Positions 33,040 through 41,613 of a stretch of 64,000 bases of DNA are shown piece after piece. This DNA is from JABGQS01 sp963674545. GTDB lineage: Bacteria; Bacillota; Clostridia; Christensenellales; SZUA-584. The notes under the pieces were generated by a model. The model made no database searches and was not told the origin of the DNA. It worked only from the letters and a program-made list of their open reading frames with translations. The DNA is taken from NCBI GenBank assembly GCA_963674545.2, contig CAXXFB010000001.1, positions 2,046,001 to 2,110,000 of the forward strand, given 5' to 3'. The position numbers and the translations under genes were made by a program. Each line of letters begins with the position of its first letter. The first letter of the stretch is position 1.

Positions 33040-34113
33040 CTATTTCACCAACTCCGCCAGCCTTTGCCCGGCATACTTAAAAAACTCCTTATACGCTTCG
33101 CAGAATATGCTCTTGCCTTCGCTGTTTCTGTAACGCTTACAGCCGTTCCTGCACAGAGCTAGCCACCTACAGCCTTTACAGCCATCCGGCAGCGCCTTTG
33201 ATTCTTCTATAAAACTGATATCCTCTCTTTTTTTATCGATATCCTCAAAGCTGTCCGTGTTTATATTCCCCAGCCTGAAGCCGTCCAGCATATAAAAGTC
33301 ACACGGGTACACTCCGCCGTCCGCTTCAATAGCATACTGCACAGAGCAGTAGCCCGTCATGTCGCAGCTCTCCGGCGGCACGCCTTTGATTATCCCTGCA
33401 AGGTTTTCAAAATACCTGTTATAGACAAAAACGTCGTTTTCCCTGTCCTCATACCAAACGTCAAACATATCCTTTAAAAACACAGCATAGTTTTTGGATG
33501 TCAGCGAATATTCCTGCGCTGACTGCTCAAGCGGGTCCATGCAGGGTATATACTGCTGATACTCAAAACCGTTGTGCATAAAAAATCTGTATAAGCTCTT
33601 TGCCCTGCTTGCCGATTCCGATGTCACTACGCACAGTACATTGAACTGAACATCGTGTTTCTCCAAAATCTTCGCAGCCCGCCTTACTGTTTTGAAAGTT
33701 CCGCCGCCGTTTGCGTCTTTTCGGTAACGGTCGTGTGTCTCCTTGTTGCCGTCCAGCGACAGCCCGACTAAAAAACCGTTGTCCGCAAAAAAATGCGCCC
33801 ACTCGTCGTCTATGAACGTGCCGTTTGTCTGCAGAGCGTTGTTTATTTTCAAGCCTCTTGTGTTGTGCTCCTGCTGCAGCCTTATAAACTTTCTGAAAAA
33901 GTCTAGCCCGGCAAGCGTCGGCTCTCCTCCCTGAAACCCGAATGTACACTCTCTGACCGCTTCTGCCAGAGCTTTGCTGACGATATTATCAAGCGTGCTT
34001 ATGCTCATCATGCCAAAGCTTGGAGTTTCCCGGCTGCTTGCTTCATCGTGATAGAAACAGTAGCCGCACCGCAAGTTGCAAAGGCTGGATGCTGGCTTGA
34101 TTAGTATGTTCAA
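33040..34113 (-). CDS. Anaerobic sulfatase-maturating radical SAM enzyme (anSME)
   Basis: It converts the active-site cysteine of the neighbouring sulfatase to formylglycine. The radical SAM cluster motif is C12-x3-C16-x2-C19 (CNLRCGYC), followed by FGFQGGEPTLAG and NALQTNGT. Further downstream is a SPASM region with cysteines in GYCSVQYAIEADGGVYPCDFY, GCKGCRWLALCRNGCKR and a final FCEAY, ligating two auxiliary [4Fe-4S] clusters. The length of 357 residues is a little shorter than the usual 370-395. The start is TTG 34113, overlapping the sulfatase stop (CTTTGA), so the two are coupled. A terminator follows. Confidence 0.94.
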   Translation of the reverse strand: MNILIKPASSLCNLRCGYCFYHDEASSRETPSFGMMSISTLDNIVSKALAEAVRECTFGFQGGEPTLAGLDFFRKFIRLQQEHNTRGLKINNALQTNGTFIDDEWAHFFADNGFLVGLSLDGNKETHDRYRKDANGGGTFKTVRRAAKILEKHDVQFNVLCVVTSESASRAKSLYRFFMHNGFEYQQYIPCMDPLEQSAQEYSLTSKNYAVFLKDMFDVWYEDRENDVFVYNRYFENLAGIIKGVPPESCDMTGYCSVQYAIEADGGVYPCDFYMLDGFRLGNINTDSFEDIDKKREDISFIEESKALPDGCKGCRWLALCRNGCKRYRNSEGKSIFCEAYKEFFKYAGQRLAELVK

Positions 34114-35555
34114 AGCCGCCAGCCCCTCTGTGCACTAAGGCTGTTGCTTGGCACGAATTCATACTCCCTGTCCGGCACTCCCACCAGTTCTCCGTTCTTT
34201 ATGAACTCCTTATCGTTTCCGTACATCTCATCCACCATCAGTTTTTTCATATCGCGCACCATAACATCGTGCTGCGGCTGGCCGTAAAGATCGTGGCATT
34301 CCCTTTGGTCATCTTTCACGTTAAATAGCTGAAACCTGTTGCCGCAGGAATAATATATAAGTTTATAGTCGCCTTTCCTTATCATACGGGTTGCTTTTTC
34401 ACCCTCATCGTGCTCACCGTAAAGGTAGTCTCTCTTTTCCCCGGACAGCAGATCGATCCCTTCCACAGTATCCGGCACTTCGATGTCACACAAGTTGAGC
34501 AGCGTCGGCATAACGTCACGCAGGCAGACAAGCTCGTCGTTCTTTATGCCTGTCTTTTTCATGTGCGCCGGCAGCGTCAAGAACATAGGAATCTTCATCG
34601 CCGTCTCATACATCTTCTTCTTTGCATACTGGTTGTGGTCGCCCAGCATATCGCCGTGATCACACACAAACATTATGATAGTGTTGTCGATGAGTTTCTC
34701 TTCGGTAAGCGTACCGATTATTAATCTTATCTGGTGGTCAATATATGTGCACTGTGCATTAAAGCCCTTCTTGGCCATAACCTTAGCGTTAGGGCCCGTC
34801 GGTATGCGGTACGCTGTCTGCTGGACTTTAAGCGCATACGGCAGCTTGTCAAAATCCTGTGCCCACTCGCCGATGACAGGTTCCGGCACTTCCACATCGT
34901 CATACATATCAAGATAGCATTGCGGCGGAGTGATAGGCGGATGCGGCGCTACAAATGAGCAGTACCAGAACGAAGGCTTTTTAGGGTTCCTACGCTGAAT
35001 GTTCCTGCAAGTGTTTTTCGCCGTCCAATATGTTGTGTGAAGTTCTTCGTCAAGATGCCAGGGCCTTACGTTCCACTGGTTGACTCCCATGCCGTGCGTC
35101 AGCTCCTGTCCGCACTTGCCTTTGTCGGTAAGGTACATCTCGTAATCGTCTTTTACCAGACCCAGGTGGTGCCGCCCTTCTTCACAAATAAGAGCATCTC
35201 CGAAACCTATGCGGTCACGCTGCGGGTAAACGTGCAGTTTGCCGACGCAGCTGGTTTGATATCCCGCCTTGTCAAAAGCTCCCGCCATTGTAGTCACACC
35301 TTCCGGCATTGGCAGCGTTTCGTTGAATATACGGTCGCCGTGACTTTTTGATTTCATTCCCGTCATAAGCGCACGCCTTGCCGGTATGCACGTCGGCGTC
35401 GTGGAATAAGCCTGCCGGAAGTGTATACCGTTGTCGATAAGCTGGTCTAGCGTCGACGTGAATATCTCTTCGCTGCCCGCCGCTCCCAGCAGATGTCCCG
35501 GCCAGTGGTCTACACATATCAAAAGTACATTTGGTTTCTCGGTTTGGTCCTGCAT
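34110..35555 (-). CDS. Cys-type sulfatase, cytoplasmic
   Basis: A 481-residue type I sulfatase that hydrolyses sulfate esters. The formylglycine motif is C56-I-P58-A-R60 (TPTCIPARRALMTG), a Cys type that anSME can mature without oxygen. The metal aspartate D16 is in LLICVDHWPG, and DHGDMLGDHNQYAKK supplies further ligands. There is no signal peptide, so it should act inside the cell on imported sulfated sugars. GGAGGTGCTTC precedes ATG. It forms a two-gene operon with anSME, behind two DasR/NagR-like palindromes. Substrate by inference: a sulfated N-acetylhexosamine. Confidence 0.93.
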   Translation of the reverse strand: MQDQTEKPNVLLICVDHWPGHLLGAAGSEEIFTSTLDQLIDNGIHFRQAYSTTPTCIPARRALMTGMKSKSHGDRIFNETLPMPEGVTTMAGAFDKAGYQTSCVGKLHVYPQRDRIGFGDALICEEGRHHLGLVKDDYEMYLTDKGKCGQELTHGMGVNQWNVRPWHLDEELHTTYWTAKNTCRNIQRRNPKKPSFWYCSFVAPHPPITPPQCYLDMYDDVEVPEPVIGEWAQDFDKLPYALKVQQTAYRIPTGPNAKVMAKKGFNAQCTYIDHQIRLIIGTLTEEKLIDNTIIMFVCDHGDMLGDHNQYAKKKMYETAMKIPMFLTLPAHMKKTGIKNDELVCLRDVMPTLLNLCDIEVPDTVEGIDLLSGEKRDYLYGEHDEGEKATRMIRKGDYKLIYYSCGNRFQLFNVKDDQRECHDLYGQPQHDVMVRDMKKLMVDEMYGNDKEFIKNGELVGVPDREYEFVPSNSLSAQRGWRL

Positions 35556-35624
35556 GAAGCACCTCCAAAAAGTCGGTCGTCGTTCATTAGTGAAATGATA
35601 TTTGATGTTCGTTTGTCTTTGGTG

Positions 35625-35653
35625 ATTTTACCATATTAAAAACTTTCATTCAA
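35625..35653 (-). promoter_or_regulatory. Promoter of the sulfatase-anSME operon
   Basis: On the minus strand -35 TTGAAT (35648-35653), 17-base spacer, -10 TAAAAT (35625-35630). The first of two operator-like palindromes lies 16 bases upstream of the -35 box. Confidence 0.7.
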
Positions 35654-35669
35654 TCCTATCGAGCATAAA

Positions 35670-35685
35670 ACTGGTCTATACCACT
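35670..35685. promoter_or_regulatory. DasR/NagR-type operator-like site 1
   Basis: ACTGGTCTATACCACT differs at one position from the dre consensus ACTGGTCTAGACCACT, recalled for GlcNAc-responsive HutC/GntR regulators. It is a near-perfect palindrome upstream of the sulfatase promoter. Confidence 0.65.
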
Positions 35686-35713
35686 GCATCCACATTATTT
35701 ATGCGGCATTTCA

Positions 35714-35729
35714 TCTGGTCTATACCACT
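35714..35729. promoter_or_regulatory. DasR/NagR-type operator-like site 2
   Basis: TCTGGTCTATACCACT is a second copy of the same motif, 44 bases (about four helical turns) from site 1. The 15 bases CTGGTCTATACCACT are identical in both. Confidence 0.65.
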
Positions 35730-35742
35730 TTTTTCGGTATTA

Positions 35743-35773
35743 AAAAAGCCCCGATCAATCTAAAGGGGCTTTT
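35743..35773. terminator. Terminator downstream of the 315-residue lipoprotein gene
   Basis: AAAAGCCCC pairs with GGGGCTTTT around a 12-base loop, with an A-run on one side for the minus-strand gene. Confidence 0.85.
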
Positions 35774-35792
35774 ATAGTGTACCTGCCTTGTT

Positions 35793-36740
35793 TTATTCTA
35801 CGCTGACGTCAAATGAGAAATCAAATGTTCCGTCCGCAGTTTCGTTCAAAAATACCAGTGTATAGCTGCCCGGGGTTTCGATGCTGATACCAAAATAGTC
35901 TGTATATGATCCGTCCTCTCTTGTTTCAGCTTCACCTTGGGCTACCAGTGTTACGCCCTCCTGCTCCTGAAGCTCCCAAGAACTCTCGCAGTTCTCTTCA
36001 AGGCCTATGGCAAACATCACGCCTGCCTGAGCGTCGATATGCTCGTCCGACATATAGTAGACTGCCTGGGGGAATTCACCGCCCAAGTACCCGCTTATCA
36101 TCTCTCTGTTATCAAGCTCAATTATCTGATCAGGTTCGCTGAACACTATCTTAGTCGCAGTAACCGGATCGCTGTCTAGCTCAAAGTATACGCCAATGAG
36201 ATATCCTTCCTCAATTGGCTTATCCGCATCCAGCACTTCGTCTGGAATAGTCATTGTTATTTCTCCCTGATACACATTAGAGCCCGATATTTCTATCGTA
36301 TACTTGTTGCCGAAGATAGCCGTCACCTTGCCGGTAAGATAGTCATCCGGCGCAAGCTGAGTATCATCACCACTGTTAACAGGCTGCAGTGTTATATCCG
36401 GGTCGATTTCCGTCTTGGTTATCTCTATCAGCCTAGCCTGCGGCGGATAGCTCTCCATTATTTCTGTACCTATGACCGCATAAACTATCGTACCCGGTTC
36501 AAGCGGTGCATCTTCTGAAACGTTGAACTTCGTGTCTTCACTGAAGTTAAGATAAATAACATCAATTGAATCAAGTCCTTCAAGCGGCTGAACCAGAAGG
36601 CTGTTTTCTCCCGCCGTCTCAATTATCGCTTTAATATCCTGGGTCCTGTCTTCATCCTGCGTGCCGCCATCTGCTGCGCACGCCGCAAAAGCACCGGTTA
36701 TCAATACCGCTGCCAAAATTACTAAAATTACTTTTTTCAT
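35793..36740 (-). CDS. Lipoprotein of unknown function, with repeated small beta domains
   Basis: A 315-residue exported lipoprotein. The signal peptide ends in lipobox AFAAC with the lipidated cysteine at 21. Two OB-like beta segments of the type GTIVYAVIGTEIMESYPPQARLIEI and GYLIGVYFELDSDPVTATKI follow. The C-terminus (YTDYFGISIETPGSYTLVFLNETADGTFDF) looks like a small Ig-like or PPC-like fold. The family is not recognised. GGAGGACATT precedes ATG. It follows another lipoprotein gene by 72 bases, in one likely operon. Confidence 0.75.
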   Translation of the reverse strand: MKKVILVILAAVLITGAFAACAADGGTQDEDRTQDIKAIIETAGENSLLVQPLEGLDSIDVIYLNFSEDTKFNVSEDAPLEPGTIVYAVIGTEIMESYPPQARLIEITKTEIDPDITLQPVNSGDDTQLAPDDYLTGKVTAIFGNKYTIEISGSNVYQGEITMTIPDEVLDADKPIEEGYLIGVYFELDSDPVTATKIVFSEPDQIIELDNREMISGYLGGEFPQAVYYMSDEHIDAQAGVMFAIGLEENCESSWELQEQEGVTLVAQGEAETREDGSYTDYFGISIETPGSYTLVFLNETADGTFDFSFDVSVE

Positions 36741-36812
36741 AATGTCCTCCTTTGCAGGTCACTCTTATATTAAGACGCAGATAAGAAATAAAAAGTTCCT
36801 TATTCTAAGCTT

Positions 36813-37424
36813 TTAAAAACCTGCAACTTGTTCTATCAGCAGAACCTCTGCCGTTTGCTCGTCTACCAATATATAATAATAACTACTCGTAAGCAGCAGA
36901 CTTTTGTCTTGATTCCAGAGTTTCACCACATCATCAAACGAAGCCTTTCGTGCCTGCTTAAGAAAGTTTGCGTTCTCATCATATAAAAGCATTATATCCG
37001 TCTGCGCCAGGTCAATATCCCAAAGCGCTCCGTCCGGGTTCACTTCCAGAAAGTCAGTTTCCTCATACTTGGCAACCTCCTCCTGCGCAACAAGGCTGCA
37101 ATACCCTTCGCAGTTAATAAGATAATTCACTGCATCACTGCCGGTCAGCACATCGAAATAATCAAACTGCGCTATGCCGCTCTTTGGGTCGAAGCGCCGC
37201 AGATATGCATAGCTCGAATAAAGCGGCTGCGGCTCTTGCTGCTGCTGTGTTTCCTGCGGTTCAGCAAACGGGGCAAGTGTGAACAGCGGCTCCTCCGATA
37301 CTTCTGGTGCAGCTGTAGCCTCCGGCGTTTGTTCCGCCGGGGCTTTTATACCGCTGTCCGCACATCCCGCAAATATATATATAACAGCAACTAATGCTGT
37401 AGCTATCAGCATCGTCTTTTTCAT
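36813..37424 (-). CDS. Lipoprotein of unknown function
   Basis: A 203-residue lipoprotein with lipobox IFAGC (lipidated cysteine 21), a Pro/Glu/Gln-rich linker (about 25-68) and an acidic globular domain. The domain contains FDYFDVLTGSDAVNYLINCEGYCS and ends in YYYILVDEQTAEVLLIEQV. The arrangement is reminiscent of substrate- or peptide-binding surface lipoproteins, but no family is recognised. GAAGGTGAGAAGGTC precedes ATG. It is the first gene of a likely two-lipoprotein operon. Confidence 0.72.
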   Translation of the reverse strand: MKKTMLIATALVAVIYIFAGCADSGIKAPAEQTPEATAAPEVSEEPLFTLAPFAEPQETQQQQEPQPLYSSYAYLRRFDPKSGIAQFDYFDVLTGSDAVNYLINCEGYCSLVAQEEVAKYEETDFLEVNPDGALWDIDLAQTDIMLLYDENANFLKQARKASFDDVVKLWNQDKSLLLTSSYYYILVDEQTAEVLLIEQVAGF

Positions 37425-37731
37425 GACCTTCTCACCTTCTCCAAAACCGTTTGGTGATATTTATACAACTATTTCATACTCTCAATCAAATATACAATAG
37501 CACAACGGCAACCTTTTTTATGTGATAAAGTTACTTAAAAACAGCTTCGAACTCAGTCGTTCATACCGTCGGCTCCACTATCTAAAAGACAGCATAGTCC
37601 GAATCGAATACATCCTGCTTGAATAAATATATATATTTGTTCTGTGATTACATTTAAAAGTAATTTTATTATAGCGCAAACTCGTTTCTTTATAAATTTA
37701 TGGTCCGTTTTGTAAACAAATCTTACGGGCA

Positions 37732-37760
37732 TTGTGTTTTGGTTGTCTTCATAGTATTAT
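37732..37760 (+). promoter_or_regulatory. Promoter placing the transcript start at the start codon (leaderless candidate)
   Basis: -35 TTGTGT (37732-37737), 17-base spacer, -10 TATTAT (37755-37760). The expected transcript start is at about 37767, the A of the ATG of the next gene, which has no ribosome binding site. The rest of 37425-37731 shows no gene. Confidence 0.5.
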
Positions 37761-37766
37761 TTATGA

Positions 37767-39041
37767 ATGAATGGCGAGGATAAAAACTGGTACAAGCTAG
37801 ACAACGCAGCAAAGCTATATCCCGCAATCAAGCGAAGGCGCTGGACTGCTGTATTCCGTATATCTGTAGAACTAAATGATACTGTAGACAAAGAACTTCT
37901 TCAGCAGGCTCTCGATATTACCCTTCCGCGAATGAGTGTTTTTTCATGCAGGCTAAAAGCCGGTTTGTTCTGGTACTACTTCGATAAAAACCCCAAAAGG
38001 GCTCTTGTAATGGACGATGTTATAAACCCTTGCATCAAGCTCTACAGGAAAGAAAGCGGCGGATACCTCTTCAGACTTAGGGCGCACGGGAAGCGAATTT
38101 CTCTGGAAGTCTTCCATTCTCTTTCTGACGGCTACGGCGGCATTATCTTTCTGAATACTCTTCTGGCTGAGTACTTAAAGCTTCAGGGACACGATATCCC
38201 CGCAAAAGACGGGGTGCTCGATTGCAGCGAAAGCGTACTTGAAGAAGAGACCGAAGACAGTTTTCTAACAAATTATAATAAAAAAGCAACTCGCTCATGG
38301 AAAGAGAATAAAGCGTATCAGATTTCCGGCACAAAGACGAGAGGCCATTCGCTTAGTATAATAACCGGCCTGCTCAGCGCCTGTGAAGTTAAAGCTCTTG
38401 CAAAAAGCTATAATGTATCTTTCACAGAGTTCCTTGCCGGTGTATATCTATACTGTCTTTATACGATACAAAAGAAACAAAACCCCAAAAAAAAGCTGCC
38501 TGTAATCGTATCTGTACCGGTCAACCTGCGTAAGTTTTTCGATTCCAAGACCCTGCGCAACTTCTCTTCCTATGTCAATCCGGAGTTAAATGCAAACTGG
38601 GGAGACTACAGCTTTGAAGAGGTGCTGCATGTAGTACATCACACTTTGAGAAGCGAGCTTACCAAAAAGACGCTCACGGCAAAACTTTCAAAAAACGTAA
38701 AAGCCGAAAAAACGCTTTTTGTACGCATGATGCCGCTGTTCATGAAAAACTTTGCTATCAGCTTCATATATTCACTGGCAGGCGAAAAGCGCATGACCAG
38801 CACTATATCCAACGTAGGCATAATACAGGTGCCGGAAGAAATGAAGCCTTTTATTGACCGCTTCGACGTTATGCTGGGGCCGCTGCGCCTCAATAAAATA
38901 AGCTGCGGTATCTGTACATATGAAGATATATTAAGCATCAGCTTCACAAGCACAATGCAGGAAACTCATGTCGAGAAAGAGTTCTTTACATTTCTCGTAA
39001 AAAAAGGCATCCATGTCAAAATAGAAACAAACAGGGAGTGA
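37767..39041 (+). CDS. Condensation-domain/alcohol acetyltransferase-like protein
   Basis: A 424-residue member of the CoA-dependent acyltransferase (condensation) superfamily. The catalytic HxxxDG motif is H117-S-L-S-D121-G122 in EVFHSLSDGYGG. The N-terminus WYKLDNAAKLYPAI is typical of the clostridial alcohol-acetyltransferase-like group, and SVPVNLRKFFDSKTLRNFSSYV is the second conserved block. Acyl donor and acceptor are unknown; lipid or glycan acylation is plausible. No ribosome binding site is seen. The next gene (zinc-ribbon membrane protein) starts 5 bases downstream, a partnership common in Clostridia. Confidence 0.82.
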   Translation: MNGEDKNWYKLDNAAKLYPAIKRRRWTAVFRISVELNDTVDKELLQQALDITLPRMSVFSCRLKAGLFWYYFDKNPKRALVMDDVINPCIKLYRKESGGYLFRLRAHGKRISLEVFHSLSDGYGGIIFLNTLLAEYLKLQGHDIPAKDGVLDCSESVLEEETEDSFLTNYNKKATRSWKENKAYQISGTKTRGHSLSIITGLLSACEVKALAKSYNVSFTEFLAGVYLYCLYTIQKKQNPKKKLPVIVSVPVNLRKFFDSKTLRNFSSYVNPELNANWGDYSFEEVLHVVHHTLRSELTKKTLTAKLSKNVKAEKTLFVRMMPLFMKNFAISFIYSLAGEKRMTSTISNVGIIQVPEEMKPFIDRFDVMLGPLRLNKISCGICTYEDILSISFTSTMQETHVEKEFFTFLVKKGIHVKIETNRE

Positions 39042-39046
39042 TAAAC

Positions 39047-39748
39047 GTGTCATACTGTGTAAACTGCGGTGTAGAGCTTGAAGCCGCTCAAAAAAAATGT
39101 CCGCTCTGCGGCGTTGTCGTGATAAACCCTCTTGCACCCCCGCAGGAGGAGAAAAAAACCTATCCTAAAATAAGAGACGATTTCAAGAAAAAGGACCGGC
39201 TCTTCTGGATAAAGTTCATAACCGTGCTTCTTGCCGTGCCGATAATCACCTGCGTGCTAAGCGACCTTCTTGTAACAAAACACCTCTCGTGGTCGGTCTA
39301 CGTCATAGCCGGGGTCTCCCTTCTGTGGGTACTCAGCACATCTCCGCTCTATTTTAAAAAGTTCAGTATCATAAAAATGCTGCTTATCAACATTGCAGCC
39401 ATAGTGGTCTTTCTTTCCACCATCGAAGCAGCTGTTGGCGGAAGGCCCTGGCTTCTGCCCATTGCACTTCCGATATGCGCCTACCTGCTGATAAGCTCTC
39501 TTGCAGTCATCGGTTTTACACGCCTTCTCGGTTTAAGCGGCCTTGGTATTGCTGCTGCTATTTCCATCTGTATCGGGCTTATGCTGCCTGGGCTGGAGGT
39601 CCTAATAGATCTGTATAACACTGGCGCAGTCTCGCTTTTCTGGTGCTGGTTTGTTACAGCTTCGAGTATGTCTGTCGCTGTGCTGCTCATACTTCTGGAC
39701 AACAACAAGAAATTTAAAACCGAATTCGAAAAAAGGCTGCATTTCTGA
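39047..39748 (+). CDS. DUF6320-type membrane protein with N-terminal zinc ribbon
   Basis: A 233-residue protein. The N-terminal zinc ribbon is C4-x2-C7...C18-x2-C21 (SYCVNCG...KCPLCG), followed by a Pro/Lys-rich linker and about six transmembrane helices (from 58 on). The frame allows GTG 39038, but GGGAG is 8 bases from GTG 39047, which gives MSYCVNCG. It follows the condensation-domain gene by 5 bases and is probably its membrane partner. The function is unknown. A bidirectional terminator follows. Confidence 0.8.
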   Translation: MSYCVNCGVELEAAQKKCPLCGVVVINPLAPPQEEKKTYPKIRDDFKKKDRLFWIKFITVLLAVPIITCVLSDLLVTKHLSWSVYVIAGVSLLWVLSTSPLYFKKFSIIKMLLINIAAIVVFLSTIEAAVGGRPWLLPIALPICAYLLISSLAVIGFTRLLGLSGLGIAAAISICIGLMLPGLEVLIDLYNTGAVSLFWCWFVTASSMSVAVLLILLDNNKKFKTEFEKRLHF

Positions 39749-39763
39749 TCTTTGTCGACATAA

Positions 39764-39797
39764 AAAAAGACCTGCTCAAGATAAAGCGGGTCTTTTT
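39764..39797. terminator. Bidirectional terminator between convergent genes
   Basis: AAAAGACCTGCT pairs with AGCGGGTCTTTT (one T-G pair) around a short loop, with A and T runs outside. Confidence 0.88.
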
Positions 39798-39806
39798 TGT
39801 TTATGT

Positions 39807-40421
39807 TTATGCAAGCTCCTCTGCTGTAACAATTCCGGTCTCAAGTGCATTTTTCTTAAGCTCATCATACATTCCCGCAAAGCTCGTTTCCATATACGGT
39901 CCTGTCCAGAAGATAGCAAGTATTCCGAAAGTTAGGCCTGTCAATATCCCCCAGCCAATGAAGCTGAGCATCATGACGAATATCTTTCCTTTGTGGCCTT
40001 TTGTCATCCTCATCGAGAGCTTTAGTGCCTGCGTCGGTGCAACGTTCTTAGAATCCGCCAGTATGTACGGAGTCATAAAATACGCAAGCGCTTTGATGAT
40101 TCCCGGAACTATGAACAGCAGTGTCCACAGCATCGTGAACAGATACATCCAAAGCACTCCGCCGACGTTTCTCCAGTAGTCGGAAAAACCATCAGAAAAC
40201 ATGCCTCCGATGTCCGCTTCCTGTCCCCTGTATACCTTAAGCGAGAACGAATAGAACCCGACTATCATAGGCGGTGCCAGAAAGAAAGCTCCTATTCCAA
40301 AAGTTATCTCCGATGCTGCTCCCACTATCAGCATATAAAGAACGAATGCGCCCACGCACATCCAGTACTGAGCAGTAAAACCTTTCTTTGCCTGCTCTTT
40401 GATCTGAGCTCTTAATTTCAT
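39807..40421 (-). CDS. DUF975 family membrane protein
   Basis: A 204-residue protein with about five or six transmembrane helices. Family features are the amphipathic N-terminus (MKLRAQIKEQAKKGFTAQYW), FFLAPPMIVGFYSFSLKVYRGQ, the LFIVPGIIKALAYFMTPYILAD motif and ALKLSMRMTKGHKGKIFVM. It is common in Firmicutes and its function is unknown. GGAGGTTTGAAAA precedes ATG. Transcribed alone. Confidence 0.88.
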   Translation of the reverse strand: MKLRAQIKEQAKKGFTAQYWMCVGAFVLYMLIVGAASEITFGIGAFFLAPPMIVGFYSFSLKVYRGQEADIGGMFSDGFSDYWRNVGGVLWMYLFTMLWTLLFIVPGIIKALAYFMTPYILADSKNVAPTQALKLSMRMTKGHKGKIFVMMLSFIGWGILTGLTFGILAIFWTGPYMETSFAGMYDELKKNALETGIVTAEELA

Positions 40422-40558
40422 TTTTCAAACCTCCAACAATATATTACGTCAATTCTATTCAATTATAAACGCATACAGCAAGCCAAACAAGCAAAATCTA
40501 TATTAAATAATACGCTCTATGCTTTCACCGTATTAACTGACTAAAAAATCTTTAGCAC

Positions 40559-40587
40559 TTAACAAGCTTAACAAAAAAGCGTATAAT
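40559..40587 (+). promoter_or_regulatory. Promoter of the LacI-type regulator (leaderless candidate)
   Basis: -35 TTAACA (40559-40564), 17-base spacer, -10 TATAAT (40582-40587). The sixth base after the -10 box is 40593, so transcription should begin at or next to the A of ATG 40594. The -35 area carries a CTTAACAAGCTTAAC near-palindrome that could be an autoregulatory operator. Confidence 0.65.
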
Positions 40588-40593
40588 AACATC

Positions 40594-41613
40594 ATGAAAA
40601 AGATAACCATCAAAGATATTGCCCTTGAAGCGGGCGTATCTACTGCAGCTGTGAGTTATGTCATCAACGGTAAAAAAGGCGTCGGCCCGCAGATGCGTGA
40701 AAAAATTGAACAGGTTATGGAAAAGTATGACTATCGCCCAAGTATGCGCTCCAAGAGTCTTTCGCTTGGCAAGAACTACTGCATCCATGCTGTGATACGT
40801 CGTGAAGCTGCGCCTGCCTGCAAAGCTTTCTATTTCGGCGTGATCGCACAAATGGTAGAGCAGGAAATGGGGCTGTACAGCGTTGTTCCTGTGTTCCAGT
40901 CGGATGATACTGACAACGATGACAGTCTTCTCGAGGTCATCCGCAGCCACAGCACAGACGGCATAATAGCTTTTCAGGGCGTAGTGCCGCAGATCCGCAC
41001 TAAACTTGAAAAGTCTAAAATCCCTTTGGTAGTTATAAATCCGGGGTTGGAAGAAACAAAAGATACTTCCGTAATAATAGATTTTGAGAAGCTCTCATAT
41101 AATGCAGTTTCATATCTTATCGAAAAAGGCCACCGAAAAATAGCCATGATAGGCATGCAGTGTATGCCCCTGTTTTTTGAAAAAACTAAAGCCGGTTTCC
41201 TGCGGGCGCTGGGCAGCGCTGGTATAGAAGCAGCCCCTGAATTGATCCGTGGTGAAGCGGACAGCGAAGCCGGTGCTGCAAAAGCGATGGAAAACATACT
41301 CAAAGCAGGCAGGCCAACCGCCGTGTTCTGCGTGCAGGACAACTTTGCAATAAGCGCAATGAATACATGTGTATCACACGGGCTCAACGTTCCAAAAGAC
41401 ATTTCTTTTATAGCAATAGACGACGTGCCCGAATCACGTTATCTTAATCCGCCGCTCACAACGATCCCCATCTATCCTGCCGAGATCGCAGAGGCCGCAC
41501 TGTCTCTTATTTCTCAAAAAATGAAAGACGGCAGCCCGGAATCTATTATACTGCCGTCCCATGATATCTCTGTTCGCAGTTCAGTGCTTTCTATTCAGCC
41601 AAAACTCCCCTGA
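40594..41613 (+). CDS. LacI family transcriptional regulator
   Basis: A 339-residue LacI/GalR regulator. The N-terminal helix-turn-helix and hinge are TIKDIALEAGVSTAAVSYVINGKKGVGPQMREKIEQVMEKYDYRPS (5-50). The periplasmic-binding-protein-like sensor shows DGIIAFQG, YLIEKGHRKIAMIG, PTAVFCVQDNFAISAMN and ISFIAIDDVPESRYLNPPLTTI. There is no ribosome binding site. Its 3' end overlaps the convergent epimerase gene by 23 bases. The LacI-type palindrome inside that gene's promoter makes the epimerase the likely target. The effector is probably a sugar or sugar acid. Confidence 0.93.
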   Translation: MKKITIKDIALEAGVSTAAVSYVINGKKGVGPQMREKIEQVMEKYDYRPSMRSKSLSLGKNYCIHAVIRREAAPACKAFYFGVIAQMVEQEMGLYSVVPVFQSDDTDNDDSLLEVIRSHSTDGIIAFQGVVPQIRTKLEKSKIPLVVINPGLEETKDTSVIIDFEKLSYNAVSYLIEKGHRKIAMIGMQCMPLFFEKTKAGFLRALGSAGIEAAPELIRGEADSEAGAAKAMENILKAGRPTAVFCVQDNFAISAMNTCVSHGLNVPKDISFIAIDDVPESRYLNPPLTTIPIYPAEIAEAALSLISQKMKDGSPESIILPSHDISVRSSVLSIQPKLP

